Source: Phenylobacterium deserti
Lineage (GTDB): Bacteria > Pseudomonadota > Alphaproteobacteria > Caulobacterales > Caulobacteraceae
NCBI GenBank assembly: GCA_945883235.1
Contig: CAMCXF010000032.1
Span: forward strand, 1 to 39,304
Direction of reading: 5' to 3'
DNA: 39,304 nucleotides
The position numbers and the translations under genes are program-made. This document shows positions 16,073-24,717 of the stretch, piece by piece. Position 1 is the stretch's first letter. Every line of letters begins with the position of its first letter. The notes beneath the pieces are model-generated. The model was not told the origin of the DNA. It searched no databases and worked only from the letters and a program-made list of their open reading frames with translations.

Positions 16073-18382
16073 ATGAACCTTCGTCGCATCCTGTTGATGA
16101 CAGTCTCTGCAACGTCCTTTGCTACAATTGCAGCGCCCACTCTGGCCCAGACCGCGCCAGCCGCCGTGGAGGAGGTGATCGTCACCGCGCAACGTCGCGC
16201 GGAAAATCTCCAGAGCGTGCCGGTAACAGTCTCCGCGTTCACGTCGAACCAGCTGGAACAGCGCCAGATTACGTCGACAGTCGATCTCGTCCGCACCATT
16301 CCCAACCTGGTCGGTCACAACAATACCGGCACAGGATCGGCAAACACCTACTTCCTGCGCGGCCTGGGCTCGACCGAGCAGATCGCGACCCTGGACCCGG
16401 CGGTTTCGACCTATGTCGATGACGTCATCATCCCACGTCAGAACGTCAACAACTACGCGCTGTTTGATGTCGAGCGGATCGAAGTGCTGCGCGGTCCGCA
16501 GGGCACTACCTTCGGCCGCAATTCCACCGGCGGCGCCATCAACGTCATCACCCGCAAGCCGGGAACCGAGTTCGGCGGCTTCGTGTCGGGCGCCTTCGGG
16601 TCCTTCGATAAGCGGCAGGTCCGCGGTTCGGTGGATGCGCCGATTTCCGACAAGATTCTGACCAAGTTCTCGGCCTTCTATGACAAGGACGACGGCTGGC
16701 TGAAGAACATCACCAACGGTGAGCGTTTCAACGGCGCCAAGAACCTGGGCCTGCGCGCAGCCGTCCGCTACCTGCCCTCCACGGACGTGACATGGGATGT
16801 CTCCCTCGAGCACCTGACGTCCGACGGCCTTTATCTGCGCTCGATCCTGGGCCAGCCTCGCAACACCCGAACCCAGGTGGCCCAGGCCGGCGAAAGCGAG
16901 AGCGTGCTGCTGGACGCACTGGCCAACCGCGGTCAGCGCAACAAGACCAAATCGTCGTCGCTGTCATCCAATCTCGAATGGAAGGTGGGTGAGCTGACGG
17001 TCAACGCGATTACCGGCATCCGGTCCGTTGACCAGGAGTTCGTGATCGACTTTTCGCTGCCCACAGCGACCACCAACCCGCTGCCCTTTGTCCTGACCAA
17101 CGACGGTCAGTACAATGTCTTTACCCAGGAATTCAAAGTCAGCGGCGAGAGCGGTTCGCTTCGATACGTCGGCGGCGTGTTCTTTTTCCGTGAAGAGAAC
17201 ACCACGCTCACCAGCCAGATCCTGCCGATCCCGGGCATCAACCCGATCAGTTGCAGCCGCGGCTTCACGGGCGACGGCCAGTTCAACTGCAATGGTGCGC
17301 CGGGCTATTCCAGCTCACGCCACATCGACAACGACACCACCAGCTGGGCGGCCTATGGCCAGGTAGATTACCAGTTCACCGACCAGTTCTCGCTGCAGGC
17401 CGGCGCCCGATACACGATCGAAGAAAAGACTGTCGACCTTCAGCCGACGCCCCAGGGCGGCATGACCACGGCCAATCTGCGGACGGCGGGCATCGACACA
17501 AAGCTGAACACCAACATACTGACCCCGCGGGTGGCGCTGAACTTCAAGCCGAACGACGCCACACTGATCTATGTGAGCGCCACGCGCGGCTTCAAGGCCG
17601 GGGGCTGGAACTCGCGCACCGCCTATCGTCCCCAGGAATTCCGGTCGATGACGCCGGAGACCACCTGGTCCTATGAGGCCGGCCTGAAGACCGAGCTGTT
17701 CGAGCGCCGTCTGCGGGTCAACGCGACGGCCTTCTACGCCGAGACCGACAACCTGCAGCTCTCCTACACCACGCCTGGCCCGACGCCCGGTTCGACCCTG
17801 TCGACCCAGGACAACGCCGGTGACATCGAGGTGAAGGGCGTCGAGCTGGAAGTGGTCGCCCGGCCGATCGCCAATCTGGAACTGTTCGGCACCGCCGGCT
17901 TCCAGGAAGGCAAGTATACCCGCGTCAATCCGCGGGCGAACTCGTTCTGCCCGGCCGGCACGGTGAACCTGACCTTGCCGTCGGGCTGCACGGCCGGGCC
18001 CTTCATCAATGCCATCGACGCCGCCGACGAACTCTCGCGCTTCCCGAAGCGCACCGTGGCCGTGGGCGGCGTTTGGACCATTCCGATCGAGGGACTGGGC
18101 GGATCGTTCAAGATTTCGGGCGAGGCCAACTACAACGGCGGCTACTGGACCACGGCGTCCAACGCCGGCCCCTCCACGCGTACGCCGACCGCGCTCAACA
18201 GCTATTCGGGCAAGTACACGCTGCTGAACGGCTCGATCAGCTTTGTGTCCGACGACCAGATGTGGAAGGCCACGCTCGACTGCAAGAACTGCTCGGACAA
18301 GACCTACATCACCTCGATCTTCAACGGCGCGTTCTACGGCGAGCCGCGCAAGTACACCTTCAGCGTCCAGCGCAAGTTCTAG
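16073..18382 (+). CDS. TonB-dependent outer-membrane receptor
   Basis: 769 residues from the ATG at 16073, with AAGGGGA 8 bases upstream; the open frame extends to 15884 but runs through the operator. A signal peptide ends at LAQ near residue 26 and the TonB box EEVIVTAQR follows at once. The plug domain has SVPVTVSAF, then RGLGSTEQIATLDPAVSTYV, and ends in the canonical VERIEVLRGPQGTTFGRNS and GGAINVITRKP. The barrel ends in the aromatic residue of SVQRKF. Two extracellular loops carry spaced Cys pairs. It imports a scarce or large ligand with TonB energy. The shared operator suggests it carries the substrate of the surrounding pathway rather than iron, but specificity cannot be read from sequence. 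Confidence 0.95.
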   Translation: MNLRRILLMTVSATSFATIAAPTLAQTAPAAVEEVIVTAQRRAENLQSVPVTVSAFTSNQLEQRQITSTVDLVRTIPNLVGHNNTGTGSANTYFLRGLGSTEQIATLDPAVSTYVDDVIIPRQNVNNYALFDVERIEVLRGPQGTTFGRNSTGGAINVITRKPGTEFGGFVSGAFGSFDKRQVRGSVDAPISDKILTKFSAFYDKDDGWLKNITNGERFNGAKNLGLRAAVRYLPSTDVTWDVSLEHLTSDGLYLRSILGQPRNTRTQVAQAGESESVLLDALANRGQRNKTKSSSLSSNLEWKVGELTVNAITGIRSVDQEFVIDFSLPTATTNPLPFVLTNDGQYNVFTQEFKVSGESGSLRYVGGVFFFREENTTLTSQILPIPGINPISCSRGFTGDGQFNCNGAPGYSSSRHIDNDTTSWAAYGQVDYQFTDQFSLQAGARYTIEEKTVDLQPTPQGGMTTANLRTAGIDTKLNTNILTPRVALNFKPNDATLIYVSATRGFKAGGWNSRTAYRPQEFRSMTPETTWSYEAGLKTELFERRLRVNATAFYAETDNLQLSYTTPGPTPGSTLSTQDNAGDIEVKGVELEVVARPIANLELFGTAGFQEGKYTRVNPRANSFCPAGTVNLTLPSGCTAGPFINAIDAADELSRFPKRTVAVGGVWTIPIEGLGGSFKISGEANYNGGYWTTASNAGPSTRTPTALNSYSGKYTLLNGSISFVSDDQMWKATLDCKNCSDKTYITSIFNGAFYGEPRKYTFSVQRKF

Positions 18383-18393
18383 ACTGTGACGGG

Positions 18394-18415
18394 CGAGGCG
18401 GCGGTGTCCGCCTCG
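18394..18415. terminator. Hairpin between convergent receptor and aldehyde dehydrogenase genes
   Basis: Stem CGAGGCGG (18394-18401) / CCGCCTCG (18408-18415) with a 6-base loop, 12 bases after the receptor stop and 10 bases before the dehydrogenase stop. No T-run follows on either strand, so it could work for both directions only as a weak or factor-assisted terminator. Confidence 0.45.
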
Positions 18416-18424
18416 TCGCGGACG

Positions 18425-19849
18425 CTATTGTGCGCCCTCACGAAAAGCTGACAGCGGCAGGGGCTGGCCCGTGTTGGCGATCAGCGCCTGACGCCGGAAG
18501 AACCGTGCCAGGCCGTCTGCGCCCATCCGCGACGGGCCGATGCCGGAGGCTTTGAAACTCTGTTTGGCGGCTTCATAGAAGACCGCCGTCAGGGCCGCGT
18601 CATTCAGACTGATGGCCCCGGCCTCCAGTCGGCGCCCCACCGCCTCGGCCTCGTCCAGGGTCCCGGCAAACACCGCCGCCGACAGGCCGTAGTCGCCGAA
18701 GTTGGCCAGCGCGACCGCCTCGTCGACGGTGTCGAACGCCATCAGCGGCATGATGGGGCCGAAGGTCTCCTCGCGCATCACCGCCATCTCGTGAGTGACG
18801 TCGGCCAGCACCGTCGGGCGCAGCCACAGGCCGCCGCCGTGGTGTTCGATCTCGCCGCCGGTGAGCACGCGGGCACCTTTCGATCGGGCGTCCTCGATCT
18901 GTCCAGCCAGGATGTCCGCCTGTCGCGCGAAGATGATCGGTCCGACCTCGCCCGCGTTGATGTCGGGCCAGTTCAGCTGGACCGCAGCGGCCTTTTCGAC
19001 CAGCCGTTGTACAAACGTTCTATACAGTTGGCGTTGTATATAAATCCGCTCGATAGACTGACAAGCCTGGCCCGCAGATAACACCGACCCGCGCAGGGTG
19101 GCGTCGGTGGCAGCCTCGAGGTCGGCGTCGGCCAGGACGATCATCGGATCCTTGCCGCCCAGTTCGAGGAACGCCGGTATGAGTCGGCCGGCGGCTTGAA
19201 GCGCGACCTTGCGTCCCGTGGCGACAGAGCCGGTGAAACAGATACAGTCGATTTGGTCGATCAAGGCCTGTCCGGTTTCGCCATCACCGGGCAGGATCTG
19301 CAGCACGGCGTCAAGGCCGGGCGTGGCGGCGATGGCCTCGCGCAGCGGTTCGACGAACCTGGGGGTGACCTCCGAGGGTTTGACGATCACGGCGCACCCG
19401 GCCACCAGCGCCGGGACCGCATCGATCATCCCCAGCAGCAGCGGGAAGTTCCAGGGACTGACCACGCCGACCAGACCATAAGGCCGCCAGTTGGGGGCGT
19501 GACGAACCTGGGGCATGGCGCGCCCCTCGGTCCAGCCCTGGGGCATCAGGGTGGGGGCGAGTGCGGTCCAGCCCGCGATGGAGCCGATGACGCTGTCGAT
19601 CTCCTGGCCAGCGATGCGGCGGCGACCCGTATCGGCTTCCAGTGCCGCCTGTAGTTCGGCGCGACGCGCGGCGAGTTCGGCGGCGAAGCGGGCCATGACC
19701 GTCGCGCGTCCAGCATAACCGAGGTCTGCCCAGGCGGGCTGAGCCTGACGCGCGCGATCACAAGCCGCGACCACTTCAGCAGGGGTTGGCGCCCCAAAGC
19801 TGTAGTCCTGCGCCCCGGTCCTGGGGTTACGCCAGGTCAGACGGCTCAA
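18425..19849 (-). CDS. NAD(P)-dependent aldehyde dehydrogenase
   Basis: 474 residues. The start is a TTG at 19849 overlapping the oxidase stop as TTGA. The open frame extends further upstream, but that part is antisense to the oxidase and Arg/Gly-rich. The catalytic set is complete: Asn134 in SPWNFPLL, Lys157 in VKPSE, Glu229 in LELGGKDP and Cys263 in AGQACQS; the cofactor loop is FTGSVATGRK. The SAGQACQS form of the nucleophile loop is common in aromatic/aliphatic aldehyde dehydrogenases of the broad family. Coupled to an FAD-linked oxidase, it probably oxidises the aldehyde that the oxidase makes. Third gene of the unit behind operator site B. Confidence 0.92.
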   Translation of the reverse strand: MSRLTWRNPRTGAQDYSFGAPTPAEVVAACDRARQAQPAWADLGYAGRATVMARFAAELAARRAELQAALEADTGRRRIAGQEIDSVIGSIAGWTALAPTLMPQGWTEGRAMPQVRHAPNWRPYGLVGVVSPWNFPLLLGMIDAVPALVAGCAVIVKPSEVTPRFVEPLREAIAATPGLDAVLQILPGDGETGQALIDQIDCICFTGSVATGRKVALQAAGRLIPAFLELGGKDPMIVLADADLEAATDATLRGSVLSAGQACQSIERIYIQRQLYRTFVQRLVEKAAAVQLNWPDINAGEVGPIIFARQADILAGQIEDARSKGARVLTGGEIEHHGGGLWLRPTVLADVTHEMAVMREETFGPIMPLMAFDTVDEAVALANFGDYGLSAAVFAGTLDEAEAVGRRLEAGAISLNDAALTAVFYEAAKQSFKASGIGPSRMGADGLARFFRRQALIANTGQPLPLSAFREGAQ

Positions 19850-21426
19850 AGACCAAGCCCTCCCGGGTTCAAGCGACCTTCGGGGTCGACGGCGGCCTTG
19901 AGGGAGCGCGCGATGGCCTGGCTGGCGGCGTCGCGGCTGGCCAGCCAAGGGTAGGTGCGGCCAACCTGGAAATGGGCGGCACCGAAGGTCTCGAAAACCG
20001 CCACGACCCCGCGACGGGCTTCGGCCACCAGGGCGGTCGCCTCCGGATTTTCCGGATGTTTGCGCAGCTTGGCCAGCATGCCGGGGTCGACCGTGGCGTC
20101 GTGCAATTCGCGCCGCGCCTCCGGCCAGAAGAACACCGGCTCGATCAGGAAGGCGTTGGTGGACAGGGTGGTCAGCATCATCCCGGTGTAGACCCCAGCG
20201 GCCTCGAACCGGTCGGCCAGGCTGGCGAACAGGGCCTCGATGGCCTGGCGGCAGGCCTGCGCCTGCGACAGGGCGACGATGCCGTGGACCGGCACCCAGC
20301 GCTCGCCATCCGGGCCCAGGATGTTGTTTAGCGGCGTGAAAGGCTGGGCGCGGATAACCCGGGGAATGGTGGCCTCGGTCTCGCGACCGCCGACGGCCAG
20401 CGCGATGCGGCGCACCTCTGCGATGTCTGCTGCGACCGCGGCCTGCGACCGGCCCTCCGCCACCAGATGCAGCGACCATTCGGATTCGGACAGGAAGCCG
20501 CGTCCGGCCACGGCCATCTTGAAGGCGTCCTTCATCCCCTTGGCCAGAGATGTCGCGCCCTTGACCACCTGACCCATGGCCATCACGCCGGAAAGAATCG
20601 AGGCCCGGCGAACGCGTACATCAGCCAACGCAGGATCAAACCCGATCAGCTCACAGGTGATTCCCGCGCGGGTGATCTCGGCTCCAGCTTCGAACAGGCC
20701 CTTGGCCTCGGCGAAGGCGAACGACACGCAGTCTTCAAAGGCGGGCGTCCGGATCAGCCGCAGCGTGATCTCGGCCTTCACCCCAAACGCCCCGGCGTCA
20801 CCGCAGAACAGCCCGGTCAGGTCGGGTCCATAGTGGCGATAGAACGGGTGAGGGCCCTGGCCCGCCGCCCCGGTTCTCAGCACCTGACCGTCTGCCAGCA
20901 CGACGGCAACGCCGATCACGCTCTCGCTGGTGGTGCCGTAATGGCCCGCGCCGAAGATCGCATTCAGCTGCGACAGCCCACCGCCGATGGTCGACGAGAT
21001 TCCGGAGAGAGGCCCCCAGAACGGTGTCCGCAAGCCCAACGGTTTCAGGGTCTCGTAGAGGGTCTTCCAGGTGCAGCCAGCCTCGACGGTGACGGTCATG
21101 TCGGCGGCATTGACCTCCAGCACCCGGTCCATCTGTGTCAGGTCGATCATCACGGTGGGCGTCGGCCCGGGCACGTAGCCGGTCGTATAGCTCATCCCGC
21201 CGCCACGCACGGCCACCGCCATCTTCCGGCCTGTCGCCTCGGCCACGGCGCGGCTGAGGGCAGCGGTATCGCGGGGGGTTACCACCAGCTCGGCGATGCT
21301 CTCGCCTGCTTTCCAGATGTCCTGGCTGAGCAGGATCCGGCGGGCCAGATCATCACTGACCGCATCAGCGCCGAGCGCCTGGCGGAAGGCGTCGGCGGAA
21401 CGGGAGGGCAGGTCGGCGACGCTCAT
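19846..21426 (-). CDS. FAD-linked oxidase (PCMH/VAO fold)
   Basis: 526 residues. The N-terminal FAD_binding_4 domain shows VAVRGGGMSYTTG, with the pyrophosphate-binding RGGG loop, MIDLTQMDRVLEV, GGGLSQLNAIFGAGHYGTTS and ADGQVLRTGA. The C-terminal end LKAAVDPEGRLNPGGLGL is the usual terminus of glycolate, lactate, cresol and vanillyl-alcohol oxidases. No His or Cys of the covalent-flavin kind is obvious at the common positions. It would oxidise an alcohol, hydroxyacid or alkyl side chain. The ATG overlaps the upstream membrane-protein stop (ATGA) and its own stop overlaps the dehydrogenase start (TTGA), so the three proteins are made together, perhaps with the membrane protein as anchor or electron acceptor. 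Confidence 0.88.
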   Translation of the reverse strand: MSVADLPSRSADAFRQALGADAVSDDLARRILLSQDIWKAGESIAELVVTPRDTAALSRAVAEATGRKMAVAVRGGGMSYTTGYVPGPTPTVMIDLTQMDRVLEVNAADMTVTVEAGCTWKTLYETLKPLGLRTPFWGPLSGISSTIGGGLSQLNAIFGAGHYGTTSESVIGVAVVLADGQVLRTGAAGQGPHPFYRHYGPDLTGLFCGDAGAFGVKAEITLRLIRTPAFEDCVSFAFAEAKGLFEAGAEITRAGITCELIGFDPALADVRVRRASILSGVMAMGQVVKGATSLAKGMKDAFKMAVAGRGFLSESEWSLHLVAEGRSQAAVAADIAEVRRIALAVGGRETEATIPRVIRAQPFTPLNNILGPDGERWVPVHGIVALSQAQACRQAIEALFASLADRFEAAGVYTGMMLTTLSTNAFLIEPVFFWPEARRELHDATVDPGMLAKLRKHPENPEATALVAEARRGVVAVFETFGAAHFQVGRTYPWLASRDAASQAIARSLKAAVDPEGRLNPGGLGL

Positions 21427-22079
21427 TGCGGTCTCCAGAATCCAAGGAAGGCAGCGGTCAACAGCAACATCCAGATCAACATCACGGCCGGGCGCGCCCG
21501 GGCAAGTGACTGGCTGATAATCTTATCACCCTGCGGTGTCTGACCCATGGTCACCAGGGCCTCGAACGCAGGTCCGAAAGGCGCAATCAGCTGACGAACC
21601 CACAGGCCGGTGGCGATCGCTGCGGCCAGCACGAGCAGCTTCAGGCCGACAAACAGGGGTGCCGATACCGCTCCGGCAACGATGGCACCGCCGACGCCGA
21701 TCAGACCCGCCAGCACAACCCCGCGAATGCCCAGATCAAGGCGGCGTACGACCGATCCCGGCCGCAGATGCTTTATATGGATCCTCCACGCCAGCCACAT
21801 CCAACCCAGCGACAGCCCCCAGATGAGCGCGAGCGACGCGGGGGGCAGGCTGATATGACCGACAACGCTGGCCAACGTCAGGCCCGTCGGCAGGGTCAGG
21901 ATCAGGGCCGTGCGCGGGGCCATGTCCAGCGCCGTCAACGCCTGGGCGGCGGCGATCCTGGCCGCCACGGGCCGGGTCGGATCGCTGATCATGCGCGAGG
22001 TGTAAAAGGCCCCCAGGTCACCGCCCAGCCAATAGACGAAGACCAGCACATGCATCAGCGAGATCAGGGCTGTGGTCAT
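21423..22079 (-). CDS. Six-helix membrane protein, paralogue of the 22304-22984 product
   Basis: 218 residues with about six membrane helices. GGGAG stands 6 bases before the ATG at 22079. I cannot name the family. The N-terminus HVLVFVYWLGGDLGAFYTSR closely matches HILAMVYWLGGEWGVFQTSY of the divergent neighbour; both then have a Pro about ten residues later, R.D or L.D before helix 2, and LPxGL in helix 2. A conserved early His with a W-L-G-G-(D/E) motif is reminiscent of CopD-like or cytochrome-type membrane proteins, so haem or metal binding is conceivable but not shown. First gene of the membrane protein-oxidase-aldehyde dehydrogenase unit, 15 bases downstream of operator site B. Confidence 0.85.
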   Translation of the reverse strand: MTTALISLMHVLVFVYWLGGDLGAFYTSRMISDPTRPVAARIAAAQALTALDMAPRTALILTLPTGLTLASVVGHISLPPASLALIWGLSLGWMWLAWRIHIKHLRPGSVVRRLDLGIRGVVLAGLIGVGGAIVAGAVSAPLFVGLKLLVLAAAIATGLWVRQLIAPFGPAFEALVTMGQTPQGDKIISQSLARARPAVMLIWMLLLTAAFLGFWRPQ

Positions 22080-22093
22080 CGCCGCTCCCGCGT

Positions 22094-22119
22094 CAAATGA
22101 TCTAGTCTTATATCATTTG
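22094..22119. promoter_or_regulatory. Operator site B, upstream of the membrane protein-oxidase-dehydrogenase unit
   Basis: Palindrome with left arm AAATGATCTA (22095-22104), spacer GTCT and right arm TATATCATTT (22109-22118); 9 of 10 arm positions pair, and the outer C/G pair extends it to 26 bases. It ends 15 bases before the ATG at 22079 read on the minus strand, so it overlaps the leader or promoter of that unit. Confidence 0.8.
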
Positions 22120-22180
22120 CCGCTGACCCTATAGGCGCGCAAGGCCAAAGTGGACTCATGGAACCCCCGCACGGGAGGGA

Positions 22181-22223
22181 TTGACGAATTGTCCGGACAA
22201 ATGATCTATTGATATATCATTTG
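22181..22223 (+). promoter_or_regulatory. Promoter -35 element and operator site C, upstream of the 22304 membrane protein
   Basis: The palindrome has left arm AAATGATCTA (22199-22208), spacer TTGA and right arm TATATCATTT (22213-22222), with outer C/G. Its arms are identical to site B, 104 bases away in the same intergenic region. TTGACG at 22181-22186 is a good -35 match; the -10 region would fall inside the operator, which suggests repression by promoter occlusion. The coding start lies 81 bases further on. Confidence 0.75.
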
Positions 22224-22303
22224 GTCTTGGGGAGGGACACGCTGATGCCACAGCTCACGCCACTCCTGTCGGACGATATTGGTGCTACCGGAGGGCATAC
22301 TCC

Positions 22304-22984
22304 ATGCACATAGGTGAACTGGACGTCCTGCGCTGGGCGCACATTCTGGCCATGGTCTATTGGCTGGGCGGCGAGTGGGGAGTCTTCCAGACCTCCTACA
22401 ATGTGACCAATCCCAAGTTGGCCCTGGACGAACGTCGTCGCCACATGGAAACGGCCTACCGGATCGACATCCTGGCGCGAACGGGCATCATTCTGTTGTT
22501 GCCGCTGGGTCTGCACATGGGGACCATCTACGGGTTCGTGCCCTTTGGAGGCGGGGCGCTGACAGCCATGTGGGTGATCTTCGCGGCCTGGACCAGCCTG
22601 ACCTGGTCGGCGTTCCTGACGCGCGAAACGGACCTCGGGCTGCGCCTGACCAAAATCGATGAGGCGATCCGCTACGTGGTGATCCCGGGCCTGTTCCTGG
22701 TCAGCATCGCCTCGATGTTGGGTTACGGTCCGCTCGACATTGGCCCCGGCACCCTTTGGTACGGCGCCAAGATGGCGCTCTATGCGTTTGCCCTGTGCAT
22801 TGGCTTGGGACTGCGTTTTATCATGCGCGCCTGGACGACCCGTTTCCGCAAGCTCGCCGAAGGTCCGAACCCCGCCGAAGAGGCCGCGCTGACCCGCGAA
22901 ATCGGCATCGGCCAGCTTATGGCCTATGTCTACTGGATCACCATTGCCAGCGTCTGTTTCCTGGGCGCGACCAAACCATTCTAA
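22304..22984 (+). CDS. Six-helix membrane protein, paralogue of the 21423-22079 product
   Basis: 226 residues from an ATG at 22304 with GGAGG about 9 bases upstream. Six predicted helices lie at roughly 8-27, 54-76, 80-101, 123-143, 148-170 and 205-223. The first helix holds WAHILAMVYWLGGEWGVF, with a His and the W-L-G-G-E motif shared with its divergent paralogue. I do not recognise a named family; resemblance to CopD-like or other His-containing helix bundles is only suggestive. It is the first gene of the unit behind operator site C, followed 28 bases later by the exported DUF1838 protein, so the two may act together at the inner membrane. Confidence 0.86.
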   Translation: MHIGELDVLRWAHILAMVYWLGGEWGVFQTSYNVTNPKLALDERRRHMETAYRIDILARTGIILLLPLGLHMGTIYGFVPFGGGALTAMWVIFAAWTSLTWSAFLTRETDLGLRLTKIDEAIRYVVIPGLFLVSIASMLGYGPLDIGPGTLWYGAKMALYAFALCIGLGLRFIMRAWTTRFRKLAEGPNPAEEAALTREIGIGQLMAYVYWITIASVCFLGATKPF

Positions 22985-23012
22985 CTCGTTCTCATCGCCA
23001 AAAGGGCCCGTC

Positions 23013-23915
23013 ATGACCAAGATCTGGATGTTTGCCGCCGCCGCCTGCATGGCGCCGCTTGTGGCCATGGCCGCACCGGCCAAGGCACCCAAACTGCTCG
23101 ATATCGCCAAGCCGGAAGAGGCGCTGCAGGTCTCGCGCAAGTTCCAGTGCTCGATGGTCGACAACGCCCCGGTGGTCTACCACTGGTCGGGCCGCGGCTA
23201 TTCCCGGGTGCCGGGCGAGCCGGACCGCTTGCTGTTCAATCTTGAAGGCATGAACGTCCGGGCCTGTGTGACGGTCAATGATCCGGTCAAGGGCGTCGGC
23301 TATCGCCTCGTGTCCCGGGAACTGATGCTCTACCTGGACCCCAAGACGGGCAAGGTTCTGCGCACCTGGGACAACCCCTGGAGCGGCAAGACCGTCGACG
23401 TGCTGCACGTGGCCAATGACCCGGTGAACAGCCGTCCGAACTATGTACGCAATGAAAAGGGCGAGCCCTTCACCCTGAGCGCCAGGGTCGAAAACGGCCG
23501 CGTCTTCATGCCCATCGAAGTGCCGCTGTTCTACACCAACCCGCTGGCGGGCGACTATCAGACGTATGTCGGCAACCAGTACCACGCCATGGAGATCTTC
23601 GACTTCAACGCCGAAGCCGCCGACATCCTGGACCCGAAGAAGCCGACGGCTCAGCCGGCCATCGCCTGGGTCCGACTGGCCCAATGGCTGCCCTGGATGC
23701 AGATGAACAGCCGCGCCGGCGGACTGGTGTTCAACGCTGTGGGCCAGACCGTCAATGGCGTCGACGCACTTCCGCAGGTCCTCAAGGATGAGATCGCGAC
23801 CAACTACCCGGTCTATCGTACGCCGCCTCCCGGGGACGACGCCCGGCCGAACGAGACTAGCTGGACCTATTTCAAGAAGGCGGTCGAGTCCGGGAAAGTG
23901 AAACCAGCCCGGTAG
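23013..23915 (+). CDS. Exported DUF1838-family protein
   Basis: 300 residues from the ATG at 23013, with AAAGGG upstream; the open frame reaches 22926, inside the previous gene. The signal peptide is MTKIWMFAAAACMAPLVAMA followed by APAKAP. The mature protein reads like DUF1838: GMNVRACVTVND, REL.LYLDPKTGKVL, TWDNPWSGKTVDVLHVANDPVN, VPLFYTNPL, then YHAMEIFDF and a Trp-rich WVRLAQWLPWMQM. The function of this family is unknown. It recurs, from memory, in catabolic clusters of Sphingomonadales and Caulobacterales. The protein is mostly beta-type with many aromatics, which would suit small-ligand binding or chemistry in the periplasm. Confidence 0.85.
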   Translation: MTKIWMFAAAACMAPLVAMAAPAKAPKLLDIAKPEEALQVSRKFQCSMVDNAPVVYHWSGRGYSRVPGEPDRLLFNLEGMNVRACVTVNDPVKGVGYRLVSRELMLYLDPKTGKVLRTWDNPWSGKTVDVLHVANDPVNSRPNYVRNEKGEPFTLSARVENGRVFMPIEVPLFYTNPLAGDYQTYVGNQYHAMEIFDFNAEAADILDPKKPTAQPAIAWVRLAQWLPWMQMNSRAGGLVFNAVGQTVNGVDALPQVLKDEIATNYPVYRTPPPGDDARPNETSWTYFKKAVESGKVKPAR

Positions 23916-23922
23916 GGCCGGC

Positions 23923-24717
23923 TTAGCCCCAACTAGTCTGGCCGGAGCGTTGCCGACGATGGGTCGTAAAGTGGTATTGGAAGCGGTCGGGGCGGTAGTG
24001 GCCGCAGATGAACTGGACGGGCCGTCCACGAGCGGCGCGCATCACGCGTTCGATCTTCAGCAGCGGAGAGCCGATATCGACGCCCAGCGCCAGGGCGATC
24101 TGATGGGGCGCGGCGGCGGCCCCGATCCACTGTTCGGCCTCCATCACTTCGGCGCCGGCCCGCTGCAGCAGCTTGAGCAGAGGCGTCGAGGCCAGTTCTG
24201 CTCGGGTGTATCGGCTTGCGATGTCGGCTGGCACCCAGGTTACCAGGTGCGAAAACGGCTCACCCTTCAGCTTGCGAAGGCGGACCGCCAGCTGAACCGG
24301 GTCGCCGGGCTTGAGGTCCAGTCGTTCAGCGACCATCTCGTCGGCCGGCATCTCGCGAACATCCAGCAGCTCCAGCTCGGTTTCCAGCCCCATGATCTTC
24401 AGGCTGTCGAGCAGGTTGTCGAAAGAGCCCCGCACCATCGGGATCACCGCGTCGCCGGCGACGATCGTGCCGCGTCCGCGATGGCGGGTCACCAGACGGT
24501 CGCCGGCCAGTTCGTTGAGCGCCCGCTTCACGGTGATCCGCGAGACTTGCAGGGTGCGCGCCAGCTCCTGTTCGCCGGGCAGGGTGGTGCCGGCCGAGAG
24601 CGCGCCGCTGCGGATCCGCTCGCGCATCACCAGATAAATCTGATGGTACAAAGGCGTCGGCTGGCTCTCGTCCAGCTGCGCCGCCGAAAGTCCAAGCTGG
24701 TCCGTATCGCCGTCCAT
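23923..24717 (-). CDS. GntR-family (HutC type) transcriptional regulator
   Basis: 264 residues from the ATG at 24717, with GAGGGA 8 bases upstream; a longer frame to 24834 lacks support. The winged helix-turn-helix at about 20-90 reads PLYHQIYLVMRERIRSG, LPGEQELARTLQVSRITVKR, ALNELAGDRLVTRHRGRGT. A UTRA ligand-binding domain follows (about 105-255), marked by PLLKLLQRAGAEVMEAEQ, GSPLLKIERVMRA and a final YRPDRFQYHF. HutC-type proteins usually repress catabolic genes until a small acid or sugar binds. It lies inside the block that carries the five shared palindromes and is divergent from the nitrilase-fold gene, so it is the nearest candidate to control the block. Confidence 0.9.
   Translation of the reverse strand: MDGDTDQLGLSAAQLDESQPTPLYHQIYLVMRERIRSGALSAGTTLPGEQELARTLQVSRITVKRALNELAGDRLVTRHRGRGTIVAGDAVIPMVRGSFDNLLDSLKIMGLETELELLDVREMPADEMVAERLDLKPGDPVQLAVRLRKLKGEPFSHLVTWVPADIASRYTRAELASTPLLKLLQRAGAEVMEAEQWIGAAAAPHQIALALGVDIGSPLLKIERVMRAARGRPVQFICGHYRPDRFQYHFTTHRRQRSGQTSWG

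Noticed and set aside
19021..19040. TATACA - 8 bases - TGTATA palindrome
   Set aside because: It lies inside the aldehyde dehydrogenase coding region, has an 8-base spacer rather than 4, and does not match the shared arms, so it is not counted as an operator of the set.
19850..20479. N-terminal extension of the aldehyde dehydrogenase open frame
   Set aside because: The extension overlaps the FAD oxidase gene and is Arg/Gly-rich; the TTG at 19849 gives the normal family length and a coupled TTGA overlap.
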